Shown here: piece after piece, positions 9,422-17,725 of the stretch
How the letters are laid out: the number at the start of each line of letters is the position of its first letter
How positions within the stretch are numbered: the first letter of the stretch is position 1
Assembly: GCA_026002695.1 (NCBI GenBank)
Contig: BOCB01000006.1
Span: forward strand, 1-48,031
DNA: 48,031 bases
From: Synergistales bacterium
Lineage (GTDB): Bacteria > Synergistota > Synergistia > Synergistales > Synergistaceae
Direction: 5' to 3'
Translations under genes and position numbers: made by a program
The notes under the pieces: generated by a model
Seen by the model: the letters and a program-made list of their open reading frames with translations, nothing else
Told to the model about the DNA's origin: nothing
Database searches by the model: none

Positions 9422-9506
9422 GGAACGCGGGCGGCAGGATGCCGCCCCTACGGGTTCGGTTTCCGGTCTTTGCCGTGTAGGGGCGGCATCCTGCCACCCG
9501 CGTTCC
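9422..9506. repeat. 30-bp inverted repeat (large hairpin)
   Basis: Bases 9422-9451 (GGAACGCGGGCGGCAGG...) are the reverse complement of 9477-9506 with one mismatch, separated by 25 bases. Each arm itself contains a GGGCGGC...GCCGCCC-type palindrome. The right arm is also part of the direct repeat shared with 11871-11975. The structure resembles non-coding mobile palindromic repeats. Confidence 0.85.
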
Positions 9507-9560
9507 CCACATTCGCCCGTTATGGGCTTGTGCGGAAAATTAGAACCTGTGGTTTGAGGT
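9450..9560 (+). repeat. Direct repeat A, copy upstream of receptor gene
   Basis: The sequence from ACGGGTTCGGTTTCCGG through GTAGGGGCGGCATCCTGCC to GGGCTTGTGCGGAAA and GAACCTGTGGTTTGAG recurs at 11871-11975 with few differences. The two copies flank the chemotaxis receptor gene in the same orientation. Confidence 0.85.
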
Positions 9561-9740
9561 GGCGAATTGATCCTTTACAAATTAAAATGAAAAGTGTAGT
9601 ATATGTAAAAATAAAAAAGACTTATATTATATCGTGTTGAGGGTGAATTGAAATGCGGAGGATGTCCGGCAAAGTTACGCAAAAAGCTAATCAATTTTGC
9701 AAAAAGCTCTTGACAAAGAGCGAGCGAGCCCCCATAATTT

Positions 9741-9809
9741 CACGGCTTCACGGCTTCACGGCTTCACGGCTTCACGGCTTCACGGCTTCACGGCTTCACG
9801 GCTTCACGG
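9741..9809 (+). repeat. 8-bp tandem repeat, CACGGCTT x 8.6
   Basis: Eight perfect copies of CACGGCTT are followed by a partial CACGG. The array lies 174 bases upstream of the chemotaxis receptor gene. Perfect short tandem units mutate by slippage, so copy number may vary between strains. The frame crossing the array (repeated RLHGFTAS) has no other protein-like feature. Confidence 0.95.
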
Positions 9810-9982
9810 TAAATACTGCCCTGATTCAACAATTGAAAATGTTACGAGCGTTCCTCTCGAAAGAGAGGGTGCCTTTTAGCGTGCCTTGCGCTAATAAAGA
9901 GCGTACTTTGTTTGCAACGCTGTTTTCCTTGTCCATGCTTTACTTCAATCTATTCTATTAATTTATTTGGAGGCTGGTTATT

Positions 9983-11767
9983 ATGCAATGGTTCAGGAAT
10001 TTACGCACATTGGCAAAGATTCTCTCGCTTGTAAGTTTGCTTTTGCTTTTGATGCTGGGGATGGTCTGGATAGGCTACAAATTCGGCAGCGACGCGTTGG
10101 CGAATTTGGGGAAACTGTACGACGATTACACGCTGCCGATCGTCTGGGTAGGTGACGCGAACGCGCGTATAATCGACAACAGGCGGATGCTCTTAGCCAT
10201 GAGCGTTAATACTGATATGGCGGCAAGAAAGAGTTTCTCCGACTTGATAATAGCGAACAGAGATAAGATAACGGAGTATTACGATAAGTATCAGGAGACC
10301 AAGCTGACCCAGCGGGAAGTCGATATGATGAAAAGGTACGCGCCGCTGCGGGCCGCCTTCCGAGAAGCGCAGGACGAATGTATAGCCACATTGCTCGACC
10401 CGAACGCCGCCCCTGAGAAGTTACGCGCGGTGGAGGCAAGTATGGCTGTCGGCGGTAAAAACGCTACGGCCTCCGAAGCGTTCTCGAAGTTCAACGATGA
10501 GCTCGTGGCTCTGCTCGCAAAACTCGCGGATGAAACTAACGAGACAGCCAAACTGGAGACACATGGCGGGATCGTAGAGCTGATCGTTTCAGCCGGAGTG
10601 TCCATGCTCCTTGGTCTCATATTCGCTATTTTAATAGCGCGCATGATAACAGTGCCGATCAGCAGGGTGCAGCTGGGCGTCAAACTCTTCGCCGGCGGAG
10701 ACCTCACAACGGAGTTCGAGACGACGGGCAAGGACGAGCTCGCGCATATGGGCGTCGCTCTCCAGGCAATGACGGATAAATTAAAAGAGATAATCGGCTC
10801 CGTAAAGGACGCGAGCGGCAGCATCAACGAGACGGCGCAGGACTTCTCATCGATGGCCGAGGAGAGCAACGCCTCCGTGGAGGAGTTCAGAGCCAATGTC
10901 GAGGAGATGGGGACGAACCTCAACGCCCTTTCCTCCGCCGCCGAAGAGGTCAACGCCTCCGTCGAGGAAGTGGCGGCGGGAGCGCAGGCGACCGCGGAGA
11001 AAGGAACCGACATAGCGCGTCAGGTTGACCAGGCCATGAGCGCGGGCGACGAGGGCATGAAGTCCGTGCAGCGCGCGGTACGCGGAATCGACGACGTCGC
11101 CAGGAACGCGGCGGAGTCAGCGAAGAGCGTGCAGGAACTCGGAACGAGGGCTCGCCAGATACAGGGCTTCGTGTCGCAGATAGGCGGCATAGCCGATCAG
11201 ACGAACCTGCTCGCGCTGAACGCGGCTATCGAGGCGGCGCGCGCCGGCGACGCCGGGCGCGGCTTCGCGGTCGTCGCCGAGGAAGTCCGCAAGCTCGCCG
11301 AGGACAGCAACGTCGCGGCGAAGAGCATTGAGGAACTGGCCAAGACGATAACCGGCGATCTCGACAACGTCGTAACGCTCTCCCTCGCAAACGCTAAGGG
11401 TTCCGAGGACGCCAGCGGCCTCTCGAAGGAAACGGAAGAGCTGATAGGCAAGATGATAGAGTACCTGAAGAGCATCGCGGCGGCTACTCAGGACCTCGCC
11501 GCCGTCTCCGAGGAACAGGCCGCGTCGAGCGAGGAGATAGCCGAGGCCATACAGAATATAGCGACACGCGTGGAGAGCACGGCACACGCCGGAGAGAACA
11601 TCCGCTCCGGCATCGGAGATATATCCACAGCCGCGGAAAAAATGGCCACGAACGCGGAGGGGCTGTCCACGTTGTCCGGAGACCTCGCCGAACTGCTGGC
11701 TTTCTTCAATATAGGCGCGGCAAAGGCAAAGCCAATGAAAGCCCTGCCTCAGCCGAAAAGAAGATAA
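9983..11767 (+). CDS. Methyl-accepting chemotaxis protein
   Basis: A 594-residue transmembrane chemoreceptor that signals through CheA/CheW. The first membrane segment is at residues 12-32, followed by a periplasmic domain of the four-helix-bundle type (about 33-190). The second membrane segment is near 197-217, then a HAMP domain (about 218-270) and a long cytoplasmic coiled coil. The signalling tip IADQTNLLALNAAIEAARAG is near residue 404, followed by GRGFAVVAEEVRKLA. There is no C-terminal pentapeptide tether. ATG 9983 has TTTATTTGGAGG upstream. No other chemotaxis gene is nearby. Direct repeats at 9450-9560 and 11871-11975 enclose the gene. The ligand is unknown. Confidence 0.95.
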   Translation: MQWFRNLRTLAKILSLVSLLLLLMLGMVWIGYKFGSDALANLGKLYDDYTLPIVWVGDANARIIDNRRMLLAMSVNTDMAARKSFSDLIIANRDKITEYYDKYQETKLTQREVDMMKRYAPLRAAFREAQDECIATLLDPNAAPEKLRAVEASMAVGGKNATASEAFSKFNDELVALLAKLADETNETAKLETHGGIVELIVSAGVSMLLGLIFAILIARMITVPISRVQLGVKLFAGGDLTTEFETTGKDELAHMGVALQAMTDKLKEIIGSVKDASGSINETAQDFSSMAEESNASVEEFRANVEEMGTNLNALSSAAEEVNASVEEVAAGAQATAEKGTDIARQVDQAMSAGDEGMKSVQRAVRGIDDVARNAAESAKSVQELGTRARQIQGFVSQIGGIADQTNLLALNAAIEAARAGDAGRGFAVVAEEVRKLAEDSNVAAKSIEELAKTITGDLDNVVTLSLANAKGSEDASGLSKETEELIGKMIEYLKSIAAATQDLAAVSEEQAASSEEIAEAIQNIATRVESTAHAGENIRSGIGDISTAAEKMATNAEGLSTLSGDLAELLAFFNIGAAKAKPMKALPQPKRR

Positions 11768-11805
11768 AAAAACGCGGGGTTTTCCGCCTGCGCGTGATTT
11801 CCACA

Positions 11806-11829
11806 GGGGCGAACTTATGTGTTCGCCCC
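11806..11829. terminator. Stem-loop after chemotaxis receptor gene
   Basis: GGGGCGAAC (11806-11814) pairs with GTTCGCCCC (11821-11829) around a 6-base loop, 39 bases after the stop codon. No T-run follows on the plus strand, so termination is only probable. Confidence 0.5.
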
Positions 11830-11870
11830 AAAACATTTCAAAAATTCAACATCCCAAAACATCAAAAACT

Positions 11871-11975
11871 ACGGGTTCGGTTTCCGGTTTTTGCCGTGTA
11901 GGGGCGGCATCCTGCCGCCTGTTCCATCACATTTGCATGGGCTTGTGCGGAAATTTGAACCTGTGGTTTGAGTTA
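11871..11975 (+). repeat. Direct repeat A, copy downstream of receptor gene
   Basis: Second copy of the repeat at 9450-9560; GTAGGGGCGGCATCCTGCC and GGGCTTGTGCGGAAA are shared. The copy ends where the dyad and promoter of the transporter operon begin. Confidence 0.85.
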
Positions 11976-12016
11976 TCCTCGCAATGCTTGACAAGGGGTA
12001 TTTGCGAGAGGATAAT
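11973..12016 (+). promoter_or_regulatory. Promoter inside an interrupted dyad, transporter operon
   Basis: TTGACA at 11988-11993 and GATAAT at 12011-12016 are 17 bases apart, a near-consensus sigma-70 promoter. TTATCCTCGCAA (11973-11984) and TTGCGAGAGGATAA (12002-12015) form an inverted repeat (two extra bases in the right arm) that brackets the -35 and covers the -10. This is where a repressor of the downstream transporter could bind. The regulator is not identifiable here. Confidence 0.7.
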
Positions 12017-12059
12017 CAACCGTATTCCGTAGAGTATTGATTTGCAAAGAGGTGGAAGA

Positions 12060-13682
12060 ATGCCTGACGTAGGGTCGTTATTGACAGTGGAAGCGGTGGG
12101 CAAGGAGTTCTTCGGCAACAGAGTTCTGGCCGAAGTTAATTTTTCACTTGGAGCCGGAGAAATCCTCGGGCTGGTCGGCGAGAACGGAGCGGGCAAGTCG
12201 ACGCTCATGAACATCCTGTTCGGTATGCCTGTGATAACCGGTACCGGAGGCTACGAAGGGCGCGTGATTTTCGATGGGCGTGATGTCCGCTTCTCGTCCC
12301 CGTTCGAGGCGATAGACGCGGGCATAGGTATGGTGCATCAGGAGTTTTCTTTGCTTCCGGGGTTCACGGCCACGGAGAATATCGTCCTCAATAGGGAGTC
12401 CACGAAGTACAATCCGCTTGTCGAGATATTCGGCGGCAGGCTTGAAACCTTAGACCGTTCCGACATGAGACGCAGGGCGGAGGAAGCGATATCGATCCTG
12501 GGGTTTTCGATCAACCCGGACACTCTTGTCTCCGAGATGCCGGTCGGACACAAGCAGTTTACCGAGATCGCCCGGGAGATAGACAGGAAGAACACGAAGC
12601 TGCTCGTGTTAGATGAGCCCACAGCGGTTCTGACCGAGTCGGAGGCCGTCGTATTGATTCAATCTCTCCGCAACATAGCGGCGAAGGGCATAGCGATAAT
12701 CTTCATATCTCACAGGCTCCAAGAGGTCTTGGATTTATGCGACAAGATAATCGTCCTCCGTGACGGGCGTATCGTAAAGGAGATACGACCGTCCGAGACC
12801 GACGTATACAAGATGGCGAGCTGGATGGTCGGCCGGGATGTCGAGAATAGGGCGACCTCTCGGCCTGAGCGCGCTGAGGCCGAAACAATCCTGGAGGTTG
12901 AAAATTTTTGGGTAGACATGCCGGGGGAGACGGTGCGCAGCGCCTCGTTCTCGGTTCAAAGGGGAGAGATATTTGGCGTAGGGGGTCTTGCGGGACAGGG
13001 GAAATTAGGCATAGCGAACGGCATAATGGGTTTGTTCCGGGCAGGAGGGGAAGTGTCGGTAAACGGCCGAAAAATTCGCCTCAACGACCCGGCCGGTTCG
13101 CTTGTTCACGGCATGGCCTTTGTCTCCGAAGATCGGCGCGGAGTCGGGCTTCTCCTTGACGAGCCGATCGACTGGAACATAGCCTTCACGGCGATGCAGG
13201 CCCGCAACAAGTTCCTGCGCGCGTTTTTGGGCGGCCTCGTAAAATGGCGCGACGACGCCGCCATGCGCGAGACGGCTGCCCGATACATAGAGTCCCTCGG
13301 TATCAGGTGTACCTCTCATAAACAGAGGGTCGTCGAGCTGTCCGGGGGCAATCAGCAGAAGGTATGCCTCGCCAAGGCGTTCGTAGTGGAGCCCGATATA
13401 CTTTTTGTATCCGAGCCGACGCGCGGCATAGACGTCGGAGCGAAGCGCCTCGTCTTAGACGCCCTTCGAAGCGCCAACGAGAAGCTCGGGACCACCATAA
13501 TAATAACCTCGTCGGAGCTCGAGGAACTGCGCTCGCTCTGTGACAGGATAGCCATAGTTGACAACGGGAGGATAAGCGGGATTCTTCCCGCGTCGCGTCC
13601 GGCGGAGGAGTTCGGGGTGCTGATGATGGGCGAATCCCTGCCGTCGGCGGTGAGCGCGGAGAGCGGAGGCGGTATCGAATGA
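12060..13682 (+). CDS. ABC transporter ATPase, simple-sugar type, two NBDs
   Basis: Cytoplasmic energy-coupling subunit of an uptake transporter of the ribose/nucleoside (RbsA/YufO) type. The 540-residue protein has two tandem nucleotide-binding domains. NBD1 has Walker A GENGAGKST near residue 36, a Q-loop in GMVHQEF, and Walker B LLVLDEPTAVL near 180. NBD2 has a degenerate Walker A (GLAGQGKLG near 310), a good signature LSGGNQQKV near 427 and Walker B DILFVSEPTRG, which is the usual asymmetry of this family. ATG 12060 follows AAAGAGGTGG; the in-frame ATG at 12042 lacks a site. The gene overlaps the first permease by 4 bases (ATGA). Confidence 0.93.
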   Translation: MPDVGSLLTVEAVGKEFFGNRVLAEVNFSLGAGEILGLVGENGAGKSTLMNILFGMPVITGTGGYEGRVIFDGRDVRFSSPFEAIDAGIGMVHQEFSLLPGFTATENIVLNRESTKYNPLVEIFGGRLETLDRSDMRRRAEEAISILGFSINPDTLVSEMPVGHKQFTEIAREIDRKNTKLLVLDEPTAVLTESEAVVLIQSLRNIAAKGIAIIFISHRLQEVLDLCDKIIVLRDGRIVKEIRPSETDVYKMASWMVGRDVENRATSRPERAEAETILEVENFWVDMPGETVRSASFSVQRGEIFGVGGLAGQGKLGIANGIMGLFRAGGEVSVNGRKIRLNDPAGSLVHGMAFVSEDRRGVGLLLDEPIDWNIAFTAMQARNKFLRAFLGGLVKWRDDAAMRETAARYIESLGIRCTSHKQRVVELSGGNQQKVCLAKAFVVEPDILFVSEPTRGIDVGAKRLVLDALRSANEKLGTTIIITSSELEELRSLCDRIAIVDNGRISGILPASRPAEEFGVLMMGESLPSAVSAESGGGIE

Positions 13683-14722
13683 GCGGAGTGATCAATAGGT
13701 TTATAGAAAACGCCGGCTGGCCCAGGATAATAATCGGACTCTTCCTTCTGTTTTTGTTCGCCGCCGCGCCGTTCGTGGGGGTCAGGGTCGATACGTCGAT
13801 CTCGGATACCTTGGTGCGAGTCGGAATGAACGGCATCCTTGTCCTCGCGATGGTTCCTATGGTGCAGAGCGGGTGCGGGCTCAATTTCGGCCTGCCTCTG
13901 GGGATCATAGCGGGGCTGCTCGGCGCCACCGCTTCCATACAGTTCAAGGCGACGGGCATGGGCGGGTTTATCTTCGCCGTATCCGCGGCGGTTCCCATAG
14001 CTGTCATACTCGGCTTCGCCTACGCGCAGATATTGAATCGCGTAAAAGGAGAGGAGATGATGGTGGCGACGTATGTCGGCTTTTCGTCCGTGGCTCTTAT
14101 GTGCATGGCGTGGCTGCTGCTTCCCTTCGACAGCGCGGTCATGATATGGGGGTACGGAGGCTCGGGGCTGCGGACCACTATCAGCACGGAGGGATTCTGG
14201 AAGCACGTACTGAGTGATTTCCTCTCCGTACAGCACGGTTTCTTCTACTTCCCCACAGGCATGTTCCTTTTCTTCGCCCTCATGATCCTGTTAGTGTGGG
14301 CGTTTTTCAGGACAAAGACCGGGACAGCCATCATCGCGGTCGGCTCCAACCCCGAATTTGCCAGGGCATCAGGTATAAACGTGGACCGTATGCGCGCGAT
14401 ATCCGTCGTGCTGTCGACGGTTCTGGGCGCGATAGGGATAATAGTGTACGAACAGAGCTTCGGCTTCATACAGCTGTACATGGGGCCCCTTTACATGGCC
14501 TTCCCCGCGGTCGCGGCCATCCTGCTGGGCGGCGCGTCGGTGAACAAGGCTTCTATGGTCAACGTCGTGGTCGGGACATTTCTCTTTCAGGGCATACTGA
14601 CCATGACCCCGTCGGTGATAAACGGTCTGCTCAAGAGCGATATGTCGGAAGTGGTAAGGATAGTCGTCAGCAACGGGATGATTCTCTACGCCCTCACCAG
14701 GAAGACGCGGGTGAAAAGATGA
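13679..14722 (+). CDS. ABC transporter permease (BPD_transp_2 family)
   Basis: Inner-membrane subunit of the simple-sugar/nucleoside-type ABC importer. The 347-residue protein has about eight to nine hydrophobic helices. It includes the family stretch GCGLNFGLPLGIIAGLLGA near residue 66 and the cytoplasmic coupling loop FFRTKTGTAIIAVGSNPEFA near 209, followed by ASGINVDRMR. The start codon overlaps the ATPase stop, and the next permease overlaps this stop by ATGA, so the genes are translationally coupled and probably form a heterodimeric channel. The substrate is not evident. Confidence 0.9.
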   Translation: MSGVINRFIENAGWPRIIIGLFLLFLFAAAPFVGVRVDTSISDTLVRVGMNGILVLAMVPMVQSGCGLNFGLPLGIIAGLLGATASIQFKATGMGGFIFAVSAAVPIAVILGFAYAQILNRVKGEEMMVATYVGFSSVALMCMAWLLLPFDSAVMIWGYGGSGLRTTISTEGFWKHVLSDFLSVQHGFFYFPTGMFLFFALMILLVWAFFRTKTGTAIIAVGSNPEFARASGINVDRMRAISVVLSTVLGAIGIIVYEQSFGFIQLYMGPLYMAFPAVAAILLGGASVNKASMVNVVVGTFLFQGILTMTPSVINGLLKSDMSEVVRIVVSNGMILYALTRKTRVKR

Positions 14723-15882
14723 CGGGCGCCCAAAATAACTCCGGCGCGGAGAGGAAATTTTCTTTGCCGGAGAACCTCAAACACTTGCTGATATCGAACT
14801 CGGTGCCGATTATATTCCTCGGTTTGTCCGCCGCCGCTATCCCTCTTTCCGGGTTTTCCGCCGGGTATCTCATACAGGAGATGCTGACGAGGTTAGCCAG
14901 GAATTCATTTCTGGTGTTGTCGCTTCTCATCCCCATAATGGCCGGCATGGGACTGAACTTCGGCATGGTTCTGGGGGCCATGGCGGGTCAGATCGGGCTG
15001 ATATTGGTCACGGACTGGTCCGTAGTCGGTCTCCCCGGCATGGTCTTAGCGGCGATAATAAGTATGCCGATAGCCGCGTTCCTGGGGTTTGTAAGCGGCA
15101 AGATACTCAATATGGCAAAGGGGCGGGAGATGGTGACGTCGTACATCCTGGGCTTCTTCGTCAACGGCGTATATCAGTTCGCGGTGCTTTACGCGGTGGG
15201 GACGCTTCCGTACAGAATACCGGTCACGAGCCCGCAGCTCGTCCTTTCGCGGGGATATGGGATACGCAACGCCGTAAGTCTCACCGGCGTCAGGCACGCG
15301 CTTGACAACACGCTGGATTTCTCCGTGAGTTTCCCCCTCCCCTCCGGCCCCGTCTCCGTGACCATACCGGTCGGCACGTTCCTCTTGATAGGGGTATTCT
15401 GCCTGTTCATAGTCTGGCTTCGCCGCACCAAGCTCGGTCAGGACATGCGCGCCATAGGTCAGGACATGGCGCTGGCCGATTCATCCGGTATCGCGGTAGA
15501 ACGCACCAGAGTCATAGCCATAGTTATATCCACCATGCTCGCGGCCTTTGGGCAGATAATCTTCCTCCAGAATATCGGCACGATGAACACTTATAACAGC
15601 CACGACCAGGCCGGCATGTTCTCCATAGCGGCGCTCCTGATAGGAGGAGCCACGATCTCAAGGGCGTCTATTGCCAACGTCTTCGTGGGAGTCGCTCTGT
15701 TCCACCTGATGTTCGTAGTCTCTCCGATGGCCGGCAAACAGCTCATAGGACAAGCCCAGCTCGGTGAATATTTCAGGGTCTTCATATCTTACGGCATAAT
15801 CGCGGCGGCTCTTGTCCTGCACGCCTGGAAAAGACACCATGAGAGAGCGCGGGAACGCCGCGGACTCAGGGGGGAGGGGTAA
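14719..15882 (+). CDS. ABC transporter permease (BPD_transp_2 family), second subunit
   Basis: A 387-residue paralogue of the preceding permease, forming the second half of the membrane channel. It shares GMGLNFGMVLGAMAGQIG near residue 75 and the coupling loop RRTKLGQDMRAIGQDMALA near 236, followed by SSGIAVERTR. ATG 14719 overlaps the upstream stop; the longer frame that begins at 14296 lies inside the previous gene and is not used. A cytoplasmic N-terminal tail of about 30 residues precedes the first helix. The C-terminus is rich in Arg and Glu. A small membrane protein follows 3 bases after the stop. Confidence 0.9.
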   Translation: MTGAQNNSGAERKFSLPENLKHLLISNSVPIIFLGLSAAAIPLSGFSAGYLIQEMLTRLARNSFLVLSLLIPIMAGMGLNFGMVLGAMAGQIGLILVTDWSVVGLPGMVLAAIISMPIAAFLGFVSGKILNMAKGREMVTSYILGFFVNGVYQFAVLYAVGTLPYRIPVTSPQLVLSRGYGIRNAVSLTGVRHALDNTLDFSVSFPLPSGPVSVTIPVGTFLLIGVFCLFIVWLRRTKLGQDMRAIGQDMALADSSGIAVERTRVIAIVISTMLAAFGQIIFLQNIGTMNTYNSHDQAGMFSIAALLIGGATISRASIANVFVGVALFHLMFVVSPMAGKQLIGQAQLGEYFRVFISYGIIAAALVLHAWKRHHERARERRGLRGEG

Positions 15883-15885
15883 GAA

Positions 15886-16383
15886 ATGGCGTCGGGCCGG
15901 TCTTTTTCGGCGAGGCGTATGGCTGCCGGGGCGGTTCTGCTTGCGTGTCTCGTGGCCGTCGCTTTCCTTATGTACGGCATCGGCAAGGAGTACGAGGTTT
16001 TGATAGACAACAAGAGCGTCTCCGTCGGCGGCAGGGAGTACGGCGCGGTACCTTACTGCTCGCTCGTGATAGACCATGACGAGAGGAAAGCGGTCGATAT
16101 GCGGGAGGACGACAGGATCATCATCAAGATGACCGGCAAGACTCATACTTTCGTCGTCAAGGTGTTGAACGAAGACGACGAAAGCGTGATCAAGACCATA
16201 GAAAGGAGGGTGGAACTCGACGGCTACAGCGGCGCGCTGATGCTCTCCATCCCCGCTGTCTCAGGCGAATCGCCGGAGATATTCGTACCCACTCCGCGGC
16301 GTCCGGCAGAGGGACGGGTACCGGCGGAAAATGACGAGGAGCCGGTCACGGATGGTACTGACGGCGCGCTTCAATCGTTCTGA
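15886..16383 (+). CDS. Small single-pass membrane protein of the transporter operon
   Basis: A 165-residue protein that I cannot name with certainty; it may belong to one of the uncharacterised families found beside DUF3798-type transporters. One membrane helix (residues 12-30, AAGAVLLACLVAVAFLMYG) is followed by an extracytoplasmic domain of about 100 residues with alternating hydrophobic and charged strands (YEVLIDNKSV, RIIIKMTGK, THTFVVKVL). A Pro/Glu/Asp-rich tail follows and probably lacks structure. The start is 3 bases after the second permease stop. Its place between permeases and binding protein suggests an accessory role in uptake or assembly, which is inference. Confidence 0.7.
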   Translation: MASGRSFSARRMAAGAVLLACLVAVAFLMYGIGKEYEVLIDNKSVSVGGREYGAVPYCSLVIDHDERKAVDMREDDRIIIKMTGKTHTFVVKVLNEDDESVIKTIERRVELDGYSGALMLSIPAVSGESPEIFVPTPRRPAEGRVPAENDEEPVTDGTDGALQSF

Positions 16384-16431
16384 CGTACAAGAGCCATGTC
16401 TGTAAATACTTTATTTTGGAGGGGTAGGATT

Positions 16432-17646
16432 ATGAGAAAATGTTCCGTTTCAAAGCTCGTTTTCGCCATGTTTCTCCTTTTAGCGCCGCTGTTTTTACCG
16501 GTGAGCGGCGTCGCTTATGCCGCCGCGCCTAAATTCCATATCGGGATCGCCACGCTGACGGTGTCCCAGGCGGAGGATACGTACCGCGCCGCCGAGCACC
16601 TGATAAAACTGTACGGCGACGTGGCGAAAGGCGGCATGATACGCCACGTCACCATGCCGGACAGCTTCATGTCCGAAATGGAGACGACCATCACTCAGAT
16701 AGTCGGTCTGGCCGACGATCCCAAGGTTAAGGTCATCGTTGTCGACGACGCAATACCGGGGACCACCGAGGCGTTCCGCCGCGTAAAGGAGAAGAGGTCC
16801 GACATAATCTGCCTGGCCGGAGAACCGCAGGAGGATCCGGGGGTTATCGGCGGGGTGGCCGACCTCGCCATTTACGCTGACAACGTAGCGCGCGGATATC
16901 TTATCATACACACCGCCAAGGAACTCGGCGCTAAGAAGTTCGTCCATATTTCGTTCCCCCGCCACATGGGCTACGAGCTTCTGGCCAGGCGCCGCGCGAT
17001 AATGGAGCAGGCCTGCAAGGATTTGGGGCTCGAGTTCATCTTCGAGACCGCGCCCGATCCTACCAGCGACGTTGGCATAGTGGGAGCTCAGCAGTTCATA
17101 TTGGAGAAGGTGCCGTCCTGGGTCGAGAAGTACGGCAAACAGACCGCGTTCTTCTGCACTAACGACGCGCAGACCGAACCGCTGCTCGTGCAGGTTGCCG
17201 CAAACGGCGCCATTTTCGTAGAGCCCGACCTGCCGTCGCCTCTGATGGGGTATCCCGGGGCGTTTGGCATAGACCTCAAAAAAGAGGCCGGCAACTGGCC
17301 CGCGATTGTCAAAAAAGTCGAGCAGGTCGTAGTTAAGAAGGGCGGCAGCGGACGCATGGGAACATGGGCGTATTCCTACGGCTGGAGTACGACGTGCGCC
17401 CTTGCGGAATACGGCAAAAATATCGTCGAGGGCAAGGCGAAGCTCGGCAATGTCAAGGATCTGTGGGCTGCCTATGAAAAATTCACGCCCGGCGCTAAGT
17501 GGAACGGATCGTTTTATACGGACGTCAATACCGGCGCGAAGTCGCGCAATCTGCTGCTCGTCTACCAAGATACTTACGTCTTCGGCAAAGGCTACATGAA
17601 CGTGACCAACGTGAAGATTCCGGATAAGTATCTGTCCATCAAATAG
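16432..17646 (+). CDS. DUF3798-type periplasmic substrate-binding protein
   Basis: Extracytoplasmic ligand-binding component of the ABC importer encoded upstream. The 404-residue protein has a Sec signal peptide (residues 1-29, ending AYAA), then a periplasmic-binding fold beginning FHIGIATLTVSQAEDTYRAA. Later landmarks include VKVIVVDDAIPGTTEA, ADNVARGYLI and FFCTNDAQTEPLL, which parallel sugar-type binding proteins. The family resemblance is to DUF3798 proteins, which I associate mostly with Synergistota and Fusobacteria. ATG 16432 has GGAGGGG in front; the longer frame from 16396 has no such site. A terminator follows. The ligand is unknown; the adjacent peptidase might hint at peptides, but that is speculation. 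Confidence 0.85.
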   Translation: MRKCSVSKLVFAMFLLLAPLFLPVSGVAYAAAPKFHIGIATLTVSQAEDTYRAAEHLIKLYGDVAKGGMIRHVTMPDSFMSEMETTITQIVGLADDPKVKVIVVDDAIPGTTEAFRRVKEKRSDIICLAGEPQEDPGVIGGVADLAIYADNVARGYLIIHTAKELGAKKFVHISFPRHMGYELLARRRAIMEQACKDLGLEFIFETAPDPTSDVGIVGAQQFILEKVPSWVEKYGKQTAFFCTNDAQTEPLLVQVAANGAIFVEPDLPSPLMGYPGAFGIDLKKEAGNWPAIVKKVEQVVVKKGGSGRMGTWAYSYGWSTTCALAEYGKNIVEGKAKLGNVKDLWAAYEKFTPGAKWNGSFYTDVNTGAKSRNLLLVYQDTYVFGKGYMNVTNVKIPDKYLSIK

Positions 17647-17672
17647 TAAGGGCGGGATATTCTTATAGGGAC

Positions 17673-17713
17673 GGGGAACCGGGCTGTAAAAGATCCGGTT
17701 CCCGCTCTTTTTT
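17673..17713 (+). terminator. Rho-independent terminator of transporter operon
   Basis: GGGAACCGG and CCGGTTCCC form a 9-bp stem, followed by GCTCTTTTTT ending at 17713. It lies 27 bases after the binding-protein stop and ends just before the ribosome binding site of the M24 peptidase gene, so it may allow partial read-through. Confidence 0.88.
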
Positions 17714-17725
17714 AGGGGGGTCTAT

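Larger units (their letters stand above)
9238..9982. other. Repeat-rich intergenic region without a credible gene
   Basis: 745 bases between the L,D-transpeptidase gene and the chemotaxis receptor. It contains a degenerate MITE-like piece (9260-9298), an AT block shared with 25934-25956 (9310-9332), a long inverted repeat (9422-9506), one copy of a direct repeat (9450-9560) and an 8-bp tandem array (9741-9809). Open frames here cross repeats and look spurious. TTTATTTGGAGG at 9962-9973 is the ribosome binding site of the receptor gene. Confidence 0.7.

Noticed and set aside
9741..9809. Possible CRISPR array
   Set aside because: Units are 8 bp and directly adjacent, with no spacers; no cas genes are present.
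9653..9961. 102-residue open frame through the tandem array
   Set aside because: Most of it is the translated 8-bp repeat; there is no ribosome binding site and no protein-like remainder.
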